Source of the DNA: Klebsiella oxytoca NBRC 105695
Lineage (GTDB): Bacteria; Pseudomonadota; Gammaproteobacteria; Enterobacterales; Enterobacteriaceae
Assembly (NCBI RefSeq): GCF_001598695.1
Contig: NZ_BCZK01000004.1
Coordinates: 335,065 to 399,064 of the forward strand
Length of the DNA: 64,000 nt
Direction: 5' to 3'
In this document: piece after piece, positions 56,156-64,000 of the stretch
Layout: the number at the start of each line of letters is the position of its first letter
Numbering within the stretch: the stretch's first letter is position 1
The notes under the pieces: model-generated
Told to the model about the DNA's origin: nothing
Seen by the model: the letters and a program-made list of their open reading frames with translations, nothing else
Database searches by the model: none
Position numbers and translations under genes: made by a program

Positions 56156-56581
56156 ATGAATACCGTTTGTGCCAGTTGTCAGGCTCTGAACCGCATCCCC
56201 GACGATCGTAGCGCTGATGGCGCGAAATGCGGGCGCTGCGGCCACGATCTTTTTGACGGCGATGTGATCAACGCGACCGGGGCAACGCTGGATAAACTGC
56301 TGAAGGACGATCTGCCCGTTGTCGTTGATTTCTGGGCGCCGTGGTGCGGCCCCTGCCGTAACTTTGCGCCCATTTTCGAAGATGTGGCTGAAGAGCGCAG
56401 CGGCGAAATGCGGTTCGTGAAAGTGAATACCGAAATGGAACGCGAACTGAGCGCCCGCTTCCGCATCCGCAGTATCCCGACCATTATGATGTTCAAAAAT
56501 GGCGAAGTCATCGACATGCTGAACGGCGCCGTACCAAAAGCGCCTTTCGATAGCTGGTTGAACGAAGCCGGCCAGCAATAA
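56156..56581 (+). CDS. trxC: Thioredoxin 2
   Basis: Zinc-binding thioredoxin induced by peroxide through OxyR in E. coli. It has 141 residues: zinc motifs C5-x2-C8 and C25-x2-C28, and redox site WCGPC (C64, C67). AGAGG precedes the ATG. An OxyR-like site and sigma-70 promoter lie upstream, and a terminator follows. Confidence 0.97.
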   Translation: MNTVCASCQALNRIPDDRSADGAKCGRCGHDLFDGDVINATGATLDKLLKDDLPVVVDFWAPWCGPCRNFAPIFEDVAEERSGEMRFVKVNTEMERELSARFRIRSIPTIMMFKNGEVIDMLNGAVPKAPFDSWLNEAGQQ

Positions 56582-56586
56582 ACCCG

Positions 56587-56613
56587 ACGGGGCACCGCTT
56601 GTGCCCCGTTTTT
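56587..56613 (+). terminator. trxC terminator
   Basis: Perfect 9-bp stem ACGGGGCAC / GTGCCCCGT, loop CGCTT, followed by four Ts. Confidence 0.88.
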
Positions 56614-56650
56614 ACCTCTGCGACAATGGCGTTTTTTCTTAGCGATCCCC

Positions 56651-57349
56651 ATGACTGATAACGCCGTCCTTCGCCTTCGCGCCGAACGTCTCGCGCGCGC
56701 CACCCGGCCTTTTCTTGCTCGCGGCAACCGTATTCACCGCTGCCAGCGCTGTTTGCTGCCGTTGAAACAATGCCTCTGCGCGACCCTTAATCCCGTTGCC
56801 GCCACCAGCCGTTTTTGCCTGGTGATGTTCGATACCGAGCCAATGAAGCCCAGCAATACCGGACGCCTGATTGCCGATATCCTGCCGGATACGGAAGCCT
56901 TTCAATGGTCACGAACCGAACCGCCGCAGGCGCTTCTCGATCTCGTTGCCGACGCGAGATATCAGCCAATGGTGGTTTTTCCTGCCTCCTATGCCAGCGC
57001 CAGGCGCCGGGTACTTGACGCACCGCTTCCCGGCAAACCTCCGCTGTTTATTATGCTCGACGGCACCTGGCCCGAGGCGCGAAAAATGTTCCGCAAAAGT
57101 CCCTGGCTTGATGCGCTGCCGATGATTTCCGTTGATCTGTCCCGCGTCTCCGCTTATCGCCTGCGAGAAGCCCATGCAGAAGGCCAATACTGTACCGCTG
57201 AAGTCGCCATAGCGCTGCTGGATCTTGCGGGGGATGTCACCGCAGCCAGCGCCCTTGGCGATCATTTCAGCTTATTCAGAACGCGCTATCTGGCAGGAAA
57301 AACACAGCATAAGGGCGGTATCACAGCACAACTGACAGAAAACGTTTAA
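56651..57349 (+). CDS. tapT: tRNA-uridine aminocarboxypropyltransferase TapT (YfiP)
   Basis: DTW-domain enzyme forming acp3U at position 47 of tRNAs. It has 232 residues: an N-terminal cysteine cluster (RCQRCLLPLKQCLC), MFDTEPMKPSNTGRL, and the DTW signature region MLDGTWPEARKMF. The ribosome site is weak. 35 bp before patZ; probably co-transcribed. Confidence 0.93.
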   Translation: MTDNAVLRLRAERLARATRPFLARGNRIHRCQRCLLPLKQCLCATLNPVAATSRFCLVMFDTEPMKPSNTGRLIADILPDTEAFQWSRTEPPQALLDLVADARYQPMVVFPASYASARRRVLDAPLPGKPPLFIMLDGTWPEARKMFRKSPWLDALPMISVDLSRVSAYRLREAHAEGQYCTAEVAIALLDLAGDVTAASALGDHFSLFRTRYLAGKTQHKGGITAQLTENV

Positions 57350-57384
57350 AATCATTCGGTCACTGGGGATCAAAGGAGACCGGA

Positions 57385-60063
57385 ATGAGCCAACGAGGCC
57401 TCGAAGCATTACTGCGGCCGAAATCGATCGCCGTTATCGGCGCATCAATGAAACCACAGCGCGCCGGTTATCTGATGATGCGCAACCTGCTGGCTGGCGG
57501 GTTTAACGGCCCTGTCCTTCCCGTTACGCCGGCGTGGAAAGCGGTTCAGGGCGTACTGGCCTGGCCTGACGTCAACAGCCTGCCCTTTACCCCCGATCTC
57601 GCGGTGCTTTGCACCAATGCCCGAAGAAACCTTGAGCTTCTGGAAGCATTGGGGCAAAAAGGGTGTAAGACCTGCATTATTCTCTCTTCCCTACCCGAAC
57701 AGTATCCCGCGCTGCTTGAATGCGCCGCCCGCTATCAAATGCGCCTGCTCGGGCCGAATAGTCTCGGCCTGCTTGCGCCCTGGCAGGGCCTTAACGCCAG
57801 CTTTTCGCCGGTTCCTATCCATCGCGGTAAACTGGCGTTTATTTCGCAATCGGCGGCCGTATCCAACACCATCCTCGACTGGGCCCAGCAGCGCGAAATG
57901 GGGTTTTCTTACTTTATTGCGCTCGGCGATAGCCTGGATATCGACGTTGATGACCTGCTCGATTTCCTTGCTCGCGACAGTAAAACCAGCGCTATTCTGC
58001 TCTATCTTGAACACCTTAGCGACGCCCGTCGCTTTGTCTCCGCGGCTCGTAGCGCATCGCGCAATAAGCCTATCCTGGTGATCAAAAGCGGGCGTAGTCC
58101 GGCGGCGCAAAAGCTGCTACACGTCAATTCCGGTATGGATCCGGCCTGGGACGCCGCTATTCAGCGCGCGGGTTTGTTGCGGGTTCAGGATACTCACGAA
58201 CTGTTCTCTGCGGTGGAAACCCTCAGCCATATGCGCCCACTGCGCGGCGAGAAACTCATGATTATCAGCAACGGCGCAGCGCCGGCTGCGCTGGCGCTGG
58301 ATGAGCTTTGGCTGCGCAACGGCAAACTTGCCGCTCTCAGCGAAGAGACCAGCGATCTTCTCCGCCAGGCGTTGCCTGAAACCATGGATATCGCTAACCC
58401 ACTGGATCTCCGCGATGACGCCAGTAGCGAGCACTACCTCAAAGCGCTGAACGTGCTGCTGGATAGCCATGATTACGACGCGCTGCTGGTGATCCATTCA
58501 CCCAGCGCGGCTGCTCCGGGGACGGAAAGCGCGCTGGCGCTGATTGACGCCCTGAAGCGCCACCCGCGCGGTAAATACGTTACGGTTCTGACTAACTGGT
58601 GCGGTGAGTTTTCATCGCAAGAGGCGCGTCGTCTGTTTAGCGATGCGGGACTACCGACCTATCGCACCCCCGAAGGGACGATAACCGCGTTTATGCATAT
58701 GGTGGAATACCGGCGTAACCAGAAGCAGCTCAGAGAGACCCCGGTACTGCCAGTCTCATTAGCCACTAACACAGCCGAAGCGCATAGTCTGTTACAACGC
58801 GCAATCAATGAAGGTGCCACCACGCTGGATACCCATGAAGTGAGTCCTGTTCTGCGTGCTTACGGTATTCATACTCTACCGACGTGGATTGCCGCGGATA
58901 GCGCCGAGGCCGTGCATATCGCCGAACAGATAGGTTACCCCGTCGCGCTCAAGCTCCGCTCGCCAGACATCCCCCATAAGTCGGAAGTCCAGGGGGTCAT
59001 GCTTTACCTACGTACGGCTACCGAGGTACAGCAGGCCGCGGACGCGATTATCGATCGCGTCAAAATGACCTGGCCGCAGGCGCGTATTCACGGACTGCTG
59101 GTGCAAAGCATGGCCAATCGAGCCGGGGCGCAGGAGCTGCGGGTCGTCGTCGAGCACGATCCGGTTTTTGGACCGCTGATCATGCTGGGCGAAGGCGGCG
59201 TCGAATGGCGAGCAGAAGATCAGGCCGCCGTCGCACTCCCGCCGCTCAATATGAACCTTGCGCGCTACCTGGTCATCCAGGCCATCAAAAGCAAAAAAGT
59301 GCGCGGGCGCAGCGCGCTGCGTCCGCTCGATATTCCCGGCCTGAGTCAGCTACTGGTACAGGTATCGAATTTGATCGTCGACTGCCCGGAAATCCAGCGC
59401 CTCGATATCCACCCTCTGCTGGCTTCCGGTCACGAGTTTACCGCGCTTGACGTCACGTTAACTCTCGCGCCGTTCACTGGCGATAGTGAAAGCCGCCTGG
59501 CCATCCGCCCTTATCCGCAGCAGCAGGAGGAGTGGGTAGTGATGAAGAATGGCGAACGCTGCCTTTTCCGTCCCATACTCCCGGAAGATGAGCCGCAGCT
59601 GCTGGCCTTTATCGCACAGGTCACGAAGGAAGATCTTTATTATCGTTACTTCAGCGAAATCAACGAATTTACTCACGATGATTTAGCTAACATGACGCAG
59701 ATCGACTACGATCGAGAAATGGCCTTTGTTGCCGTGCGCACGACGGCTGAAGGGAATGAGATCCTCGGCGTGACGCGAGCGATCTCCGACCCGGATAACA
59801 TCGATGCCGAATTTGCCGTACTGGTGCGCTCTGATTTAAAGGGTATGGGTTTAGGCCGTAAGCTACTGGAAAAGCTCATTGCCTATACGCAAAGTCACGG
59901 TCTGCAGCGGCTGAATGGCATTACTATGCCTAATAATAAAGGCATGATTGGACTCGCCAGAAAGCTAGGATTCTCAGTTGATATTCAGCTTGAAGATGGA
60001 ATTGTCAGTTTGTCTCTACAGCTTGTATCTGAGCAATTACAATCGGCTGGCCGCAATTGTTGA
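57385..60063 (+). CDS. patZ: Protein lysine acetyltransferase PatZ (Pka)
   Basis: 892-residue enzyme that acetylates acetyl-CoA synthetase and other proteins. Domains: CoA-binding NDP-forming acyl-CoA-synthetase-like 1-~450 (SIAVIGASMKPQRAGY), ATP-grasp ~480-700 (catalytically degenerate in the family), and C-terminal GNAT ~730-880 (VRSDLKGMGLGRKLLEKL). AAGGAG precedes the ATG. cAMP-CRP controls it in E. coli; no clear CRP site was identified here. Confidence 0.96.
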   Translation: MSQRGLEALLRPKSIAVIGASMKPQRAGYLMMRNLLAGGFNGPVLPVTPAWKAVQGVLAWPDVNSLPFTPDLAVLCTNARRNLELLEALGQKGCKTCIILSSLPEQYPALLECAARYQMRLLGPNSLGLLAPWQGLNASFSPVPIHRGKLAFISQSAAVSNTILDWAQQREMGFSYFIALGDSLDIDVDDLLDFLARDSKTSAILLYLEHLSDARRFVSAARSASRNKPILVIKSGRSPAAQKLLHVNSGMDPAWDAAIQRAGLLRVQDTHELFSAVETLSHMRPLRGEKLMIISNGAAPAALALDELWLRNGKLAALSEETSDLLRQALPETMDIANPLDLRDDASSEHYLKALNVLLDSHDYDALLVIHSPSAAAPGTESALALIDALKRHPRGKYVTVLTNWCGEFSSQEARRLFSDAGLPTYRTPEGTITAFMHMVEYRRNQKQLRETPVLPVSLATNTAEAHSLLQRAINEGATTLDTHEVSPVLRAYGIHTLPTWIAADSAEAVHIAEQIGYPVALKLRSPDIPHKSEVQGVMLYLRTATEVQQAADAIIDRVKMTWPQARIHGLLVQSMANRAGAQELRVVVEHDPVFGPLIMLGEGGVEWRAEDQAAVALPPLNMNLARYLVIQAIKSKKVRGRSALRPLDIPGLSQLLVQVSNLIVDCPEIQRLDIHPLLASGHEFTALDVTLTLAPFTGDSESRLAIRPYPQQQEEWVVMKNGERCLFRPILPEDEPQLLAFIAQVTKEDLYYRYFSEINEFTHDDLANMTQIDYDREMAFVAVRTTAEGNEILGVTRAISDPDNIDAEFAVLVRSDLKGMGLGRKLLEKLIAYTQSHGLQRLNGITMPNNKGMIGLARKLGFSVDIQLEDGIVSLSLQLVSEQLQSAGRNC

Positions 60064-60156
60064 CTACTTTAACGGGTAGTAATGGTATTATTGCCCGCTT
60101 ACGTCGTCTGCATGGTACAGAAGACCCTTCAATAAACAGAGAAGAAACGCACTGTG

Positions 60157-61512
60157 ATGTTGTCAAAATTTAAACGCAATAAACATCAACAACACCTTGC
60201 CCAACTCCCTAAGCTTTCTCAGTCAGTTGATGATATCGAGTTCTTTTACGCTCCGGCAGATTTTCGGCAAGCGTTACTGGCCAGGATAGCTCAAGCCACC
60301 CAGCGTATTTGTATCATTGCGCTCTATCTGGAACAGGATGATGGCGGTAAAGGAATTTTGCAGGCGCTGTACGACGCTAAGCGTCAGCGTCCAGAGTTAG
60401 ATGTCCAGGTGCTGGTTGACTGGCATCGTGCCCAGCGCGGGCGTATTGGCGTCGCCGCGTCAAACACCAACGCCGACTGGTATTGCCGCATGGCGCAGGA
60501 GAACCCTGGCGTCGATATCCCGGTTTATGGCGTTCCGGTCAATACCCGGGAAGCTCTCGGCGTCCTCCATTTCAAAGGCTTTATCATTGATGATTGCGTT
60601 CTCTACAGCGGCGCCAGTCTGAACGACGTTTACCTGCATCAGCACGATAAGTATCGTTATGATCGCTACCAGTGCATTCGCAACGCGAAAATGGCCGATG
60701 TGATGTTTGACTGGGTTACGAACAACCTGGTGCAAGGTCGCGGCGTTAACCGCCTTGATAAGGCCGATCGCCCAAAAAGCCCGGAAATCAAGAATGAAAT
60801 CCGCCAGTACCGCCAGGAGCTGCGCGATAGCCGCTACCATTTCCCAGGCGATGCCGACGAAGAACAGCTGTCGGTAACCCCGCTAGTTGGCCTGGGCAAG
60901 ACGAGCCTGCTGAATAAAACCATTTTCCATCTGATGCCCTGCGCTGAACATAAGCTGACTATCTGCACCCCCTATTTCAACCTGCCGGCTCTGCTGGTAC
61001 GTAATATCATTCAGCTGTTGCGGAGTGGCAAAAAAGTCGAAATTATCGTCGGCGATAAAACCGCCAATGATTTCTATATTCCGGAAGATCAGCCATTTAA
61101 AATTATCGGCGCGCTGCCCTATCTTTATGAAATTAATCTGCGGCGCTTCCTGAGCCGTCTGCAGTATTACGTGAATACTGACCAGCTCATTGTCCGTTTA
61201 TGGAAGGATGATGATAACAGCTATCACCTGAAAGGCATGTGGGTTGATGATGAGTGGATGCTACTGACCGGCAATAACCTGAACCCGCGCGCATGGCGGC
61301 TGGATTTGGAAAACGCGATTCTTATCCACGATCCAAAGCATCAGCTTGGTGCCATGCGCGAAAAAGAACTCAGCCTCATCCGTAAACATACCACGATCGT
61401 TAAGCACTATCGCGATCTACAAAGTATTGCCGACTACCCGATAAAAGTACGCAAACTGATCAGACGCCTGCGACGTATTCGAATCGACCGCCTTATCAGC
61501 CGTATTCTTTGA
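60157..61512 (+). CDS. pssA: Phosphatidylserine synthase
   Basis: PLD-superfamily enzyme joining CDP-diacylglycerol and serine; ribosome- and membrane-associated. It has 451 residues with two HKD motifs: HFKGFIIDD (H138, K140, D145) and HLKGMWVDD near 355-365. The ATG at 60157 is chosen; a GTG immediately before it (60154) is an alternative. A terminator follows at 61519. Confidence 0.97.
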   Translation: MLSKFKRNKHQQHLAQLPKLSQSVDDIEFFYAPADFRQALLARIAQATQRICIIALYLEQDDGGKGILQALYDAKRQRPELDVQVLVDWHRAQRGRIGVAASNTNADWYCRMAQENPGVDIPVYGVPVNTREALGVLHFKGFIIDDCVLYSGASLNDVYLHQHDKYRYDRYQCIRNAKMADVMFDWVTNNLVQGRGVNRLDKADRPKSPEIKNEIRQYRQELRDSRYHFPGDADEEQLSVTPLVGLGKTSLLNKTIFHLMPCAEHKLTICTPYFNLPALLVRNIIQLLRSGKKVEIIVGDKTANDFYIPEDQPFKIIGALPYLYEINLRRFLSRLQYYVNTDQLIVRLWKDDDNSYHLKGMWVDDEWMLLTGNNLNPRAWRLDLENAILIHDPKHQLGAMREKELSLIRKHTTIVKHYRDLQSIADYPIKVRKLIRRLRRIRIDRLISRIL

Positions 61513-61518
61513 ATTTCC

Positions 61519-61540
61519 GCCCCGCTCAGCGGGGCTTTTT
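61519..61540 (+). terminator. pssA terminator
   Basis: Stem GCCCCGCT / AGCGGGGC followed by five Ts, just after pssA and before yfiM. Confidence 0.9.
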
Positions 61541-61552
61541 CCTGGAATTTGT

Positions 61553-61879
61553 ATGCGCAATATCATGCTTATTGCCCCGCTGTTACTACTGACCGGCTGC
61601 AGCCATATGGCCAATGATTCATGGAGCGGTCAGGACAAAGCCCAGCACTTCCTCGCCTCAGCGATGCTTTCTGCCGCAGGTAACGAATATGCCCAGCATC
61701 AAGGCTATAGTCGCGACCGGAGCGGCGCTATTGGCTTTATGTTTTCCGTGAGCTTAGGGGCATCGAAGGAGCTATGGGACAGCCGCCCGTCGGGGAGCGG
61801 CTGGAGCTGGAAAGATTTCGCCTGGGATGTGGCAGGCGCCACAACCGGCTATGCGGTATGGCAGCTGGCACATCAATAA
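61553..61879 (+). CDS. yfiM: Lipoprotein YfiM (DUF2279)
   Basis: 108-residue lipoprotein with signal [13 protein letters not shown] and lipobox LTGC (C16). Conserved segments are [20 protein letters not shown] and [20 protein letters not shown]. Function unknown. It begins just beyond the pssA terminator and ends 2 bp from the convergent kgtP stop. Confidence 0.92.
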   Translation: MRNIMLIAPLLLLTGCSHMANDSWSGQDKAQHFLASAMLSAAGNEYAQHQGYSRDRSGAIGFMFSVSLGASKELWDSRPSGSGWSWKDFAWDVAGATTGYAVWQLAHQ

Positions 61880-61881
61880 AT

Positions 61882-63180
61882 CTACAAGCGCAGCCCTTTA
61901 CCTTTACGATGCAGCGTCAGAGAGACCAGAAAAGCAATCGCCCCCATGACGGTCACGTACCAGTAAAAAGCGTGCTCAATTCCCACAGATTTTAGCGACA
62001 GTGCGACATACTCGGCCGAGCCGCCGAATAGCGCATTGGCTACAGCGTAAGAAAGCCCAACGCCCAGAGCACGTACCTGGGCCGGAAACATTTCCGCCTT
62101 CAGAATGCCGCTGATTGAGGTGTAGAAACTGACGATCAGCAGGGCGCATATCACCAGAGCAAACGCCGCATACGGCGAACTCACGTTTTGTAGCGCATTA
62201 AGAATCGGCACGGTAAAGAGGGTGACCAACGCGCCAAAACAGAGCATTGAGGTACGACGGCCAATCTTGTCCGAGAGGGCGCCAAAAAGCGGCTGAACCA
62301 GCATATAAACAAATAAAGCAGCGGTCATAATCATGCTGGCGGTGCCCGCTGTCATACCCGCGGTATTGACCAGATATTTTTGCATATAAGTGGTGAAGGT
62401 ATAAAAGCTTAACGACCCGGCGGCAGTAAAGCCCAGTACCATAATAAATGCCTTGCGGTTACGCCAGAGCCCTTTGAACGAACCAGCTTCTTTTAACGCG
62501 CGCGTTTCCTGCTTAGAAGTTTCGTCCAACTGGCGTCGCAGCCACAAGGCCACGATAGCCAGGACTGCGCCAAGGGCAAACGGAATACGCCATCCCCAGG
62601 CATGAAGATCTTCATCACTGAGGATCTGTTGTAATGCAACAACAACCAGCACCGCCAGAAGTTGACCACCAATCAGCGTGACGTACTGAAATGAGGCATA
62701 GAACCCTTTCTTACCTTCTACGGCAACTTCGCTCATATAGGTGGCGCTGGTACCGTATTCCCCCCCGACGGATAATCCCTGGAATAAACGTGCAAGCAGA
62801 AGCAGAGCCGGAGCCCAGGTTCCTATCGTTGCATAACCCGGCAGGCAGGCTATCACCAGTGAACCAAAACACATCATGCATACGGAAATCAGCATAGAAG
62901 TTTTGCGTCCACGACGATCAGCAATGCGCCCGAATATCCATCCGCCGATTGGACGCATCAGAAAACCGGCAGCAAACACTCCTGCCGTTTGTAACAATTG
63001 GGTTGTGGTATTCCCGGAAGGAAAGAAGATGTGCGCGAAATAGAGTGAGCAAAATGAATAGACATAAAAATCAAACCATTCCACCAGATTCCCTGACGAT
63101 GCCCCAACAATGGCCCATATACGGCGCCGGGTATCGGCATGTTCCAGCGATTCACGTTCGCTAATACTGCTTTCTGTCAT
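61882..63180 (-). CDS. kgtP: Alpha-ketoglutarate:H+ symporter KgtP
   Basis: 432-residue MHS-family MFS permease from the ATG at 63180. Family segments include [18 protein letters not shown] (TM1), [13 protein letters not shown] after TM2, [18 protein letters not shown] and [13 protein letters not shown]. In K-12 an rrn operon lies upstream; here a DUF4385 gene does. The longer frame adds 21 residues from the promoter region. Confidence 0.96.
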   Translation of the reverse strand: MTESSISERESLEHADTRRRIWAIVGASSGNLVEWFDFYVYSFCSLYFAHIFFPSGNTTTQLLQTAGVFAAGFLMRPIGGWIFGRIADRRGRKTSMLISVCMMCFGSLVIACLPGYATIGTWAPALLLLARLFQGLSVGGEYGTSATYMSEVAVEGKKGFYASFQYVTLIGGQLLAVLVVVALQQILSDEDLHAWGWRIPFALGAVLAIVALWLRRQLDETSKQETRALKEAGSFKGLWRNRKAFIMVLGFTAAGSLSFYTFTTYMQKYLVNTAGMTAGTASMIMTAALFVYMLVQPLFGALSDKIGRRTSMLCFGALVTLFTVPILNALQNVSSPYAAFALVICALLIVSFYTSISGILKAEMFPAQVRALGVGLSYAVANALFGGSAEYVALSLKSVGIEHAFYWYVTVMGAIAFLVSLTLHRKGKGLRL

Positions 63181-63453
63181 TGTAATTCTGCTCCAGCAAA
63201 GACTGCAATCTGCCTCATCGGGTGTCCCCGCGCCATCAGGCAAATCAGTTAGTAAATCAAATGTTATATAATTGTTATTTTTTAGTTTGTGATGCTATTC
63301 ACATTTTTTTTCGTAATGTATCTTTTCGCGATTAAAAGTAGATTCTTAAGGATTAACAAAGTGAAATATGGTGAAGATCGGGCAATACAGTTTTTTATAT
63401 AGGCTAAATCACGGTAAATATTTATGCGGGGCGAGGAACATTGAGGTTGAAAA

Positions 63454-63909
63454 TTACCCCCATTGAGCCTGATGTTTCTTTTTTCTCTGGAGATAATCTT
63501 CATCCTGCCGAAGTTTATCCCACCATTGTTTAAAGACTGCCGCAGCTGCTGCCTTAACAGGATCATTACCACGTGGATTCAGGCAGCCATCCTTTGCATA
63601 TTTTTTACCACCTTTGTAATTGGCATAACGCCTTGCCCGGGTGTAGCCCATCTGAATAAATTTTCGTGCCATATCCATACCAACGAAATCATTCTGCTGT
63701 CGATAAAACTCGAAGAGCTGATAAATTTCCCTGGCAGATTCAGTCGCGGATGCTTCATCTTTATAGCGCCAGTAGGGAAGGATTTCGCTTTTATAGGGCT
63801 CAACCAACAACACGCCCTGTTCGCCTCTTCCTACCTGATAGAGCTCCGGGTGCTGGCGAAAATCGATGCAGGAAAAGTCTTGCTGGTAATTAAAAGGCTT
63901 AATGGCCAT
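63454..63909 (-). CDS. DUF4385 family protein
   Basis: 151-residue basic protein of the DUF4385 family, beginning MAIKPFNYQQDFSCIDFR. It has the conserved YQVGRGEQGVLLVEPYKSEI segment and a Lys-rich ARRYANYKGGKKYAKDG segment. No signal peptide or TM helix. No function is known; the family occurs in bacteria and phages. TATAAT at 63937-63942 (minus strand) may be its -10. The 273-bp gap to kgtP is AT-rich, with no gene visible. Confidence 0.75.
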   Translation of the reverse strand: MAIKPFNYQQDFSCIDFRQHPELYQVGRGEQGVLLVEPYKSEILPYWRYKDEASATESAREIYQLFEFYRQQNDFVGMDMARKFIQMGYTRARRYANYKGGKKYAKDGCLNPRGNDPVKAAAAAVFKQWWDKLRQDEDYLQRKKKHQAQWG

Positions 63910-64000
63910 TATTTTCTCTCATGCCCACAGGTACATATTATAAGCCTGGTACATAAGTCTGGAATGTGGAGAGGGAATTACTCTGGATCTTATACAGGGA

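Overview
The window is about 64 kb of an enteric (Enterobacteriaceae) chromosome. Nearly every protein aligns end to end with a recalled Escherichia coli K-12 protein, and the gene order follows the K-12 pepB-to-kgtP segment. It is not E. coli: sequence divergence, GC-rich third positions, two ERIC-type repeats, REP-like hairpins and several gene replacements point to the Klebsiella/Raoultella/Enterobacter side of the family. I cannot fix the genus from the sequence alone. Coding density is high. I found no rRNA, tRNA, prophage, insertion sequence or CRISPR array.

Layout. 1-7300 (minus): pepB and the complete iron-sulfur assembly operon iscRSUA-hscBA-fdx-iscX, headed by two abutting IscR boxes. 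7300-9000: divergent trmJ and suhB. 9015-10624: a nickel/cobalt-exporter-like pair (NicO family plus DUF1007) where K-12 has yfhR. 10749-20658: csiE, hcaT and a remodelled yph locus (yphB, an MFS sugar porter, yphG, divergent yphH, yphA); the hca dioxygenase genes and the yphCDEF genes of K-12 are absent. 20714-23880: glyA, hmp, glnB with PurR and NsrR sites. 23946-28095: glrK-qseG-glrR and the sRNA gene glmY, whose sigma-54 promoter and three GlrR-type sites are visible. 28096-36029: purL, mltF, tadA, pgpC, yfhH. 36030-39250: an AT-richer accessory islet (ketopantoate-reductase family, OFA-type MFS, LysR). 39284-46236: yfhL, acpS, pdxJ, recO, era, rnc, lepB, lepA. 46422-51880: the sigma-E operon rpoE-rseABC with its leader, then nadB and trmN. 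52012-63909: srmB, grcA, ung, yfiF, trxC, tapT, patZ, pssA, yfiM, kgtP and a DUF4385 gene.

How the parts work together. The isc genes build Fe-S clusters under IscR feedback. GlrK-QseG-GlrR sense the envelope and drive glmY, which lies just upstream of their own operon. RpoE-RseABC control the envelope stress response. The rnc-era-recO and pdxJ-acpS genes form one transcription direction but are split by a 191-bp ERIC element that reaches to the recO start codon. The accessory parts most worth attention are the rewired yph locus, the PanE/OFA/LysR islet with its perfect 16-bp inverted repeat, the NicO/DUF1007 pair, and mltF, which appears to start at a CTG codon. No wholly unknown multi-gene system stands out. 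The novelty is mainly in locus remodelling and in repeat or regulatory insertions.
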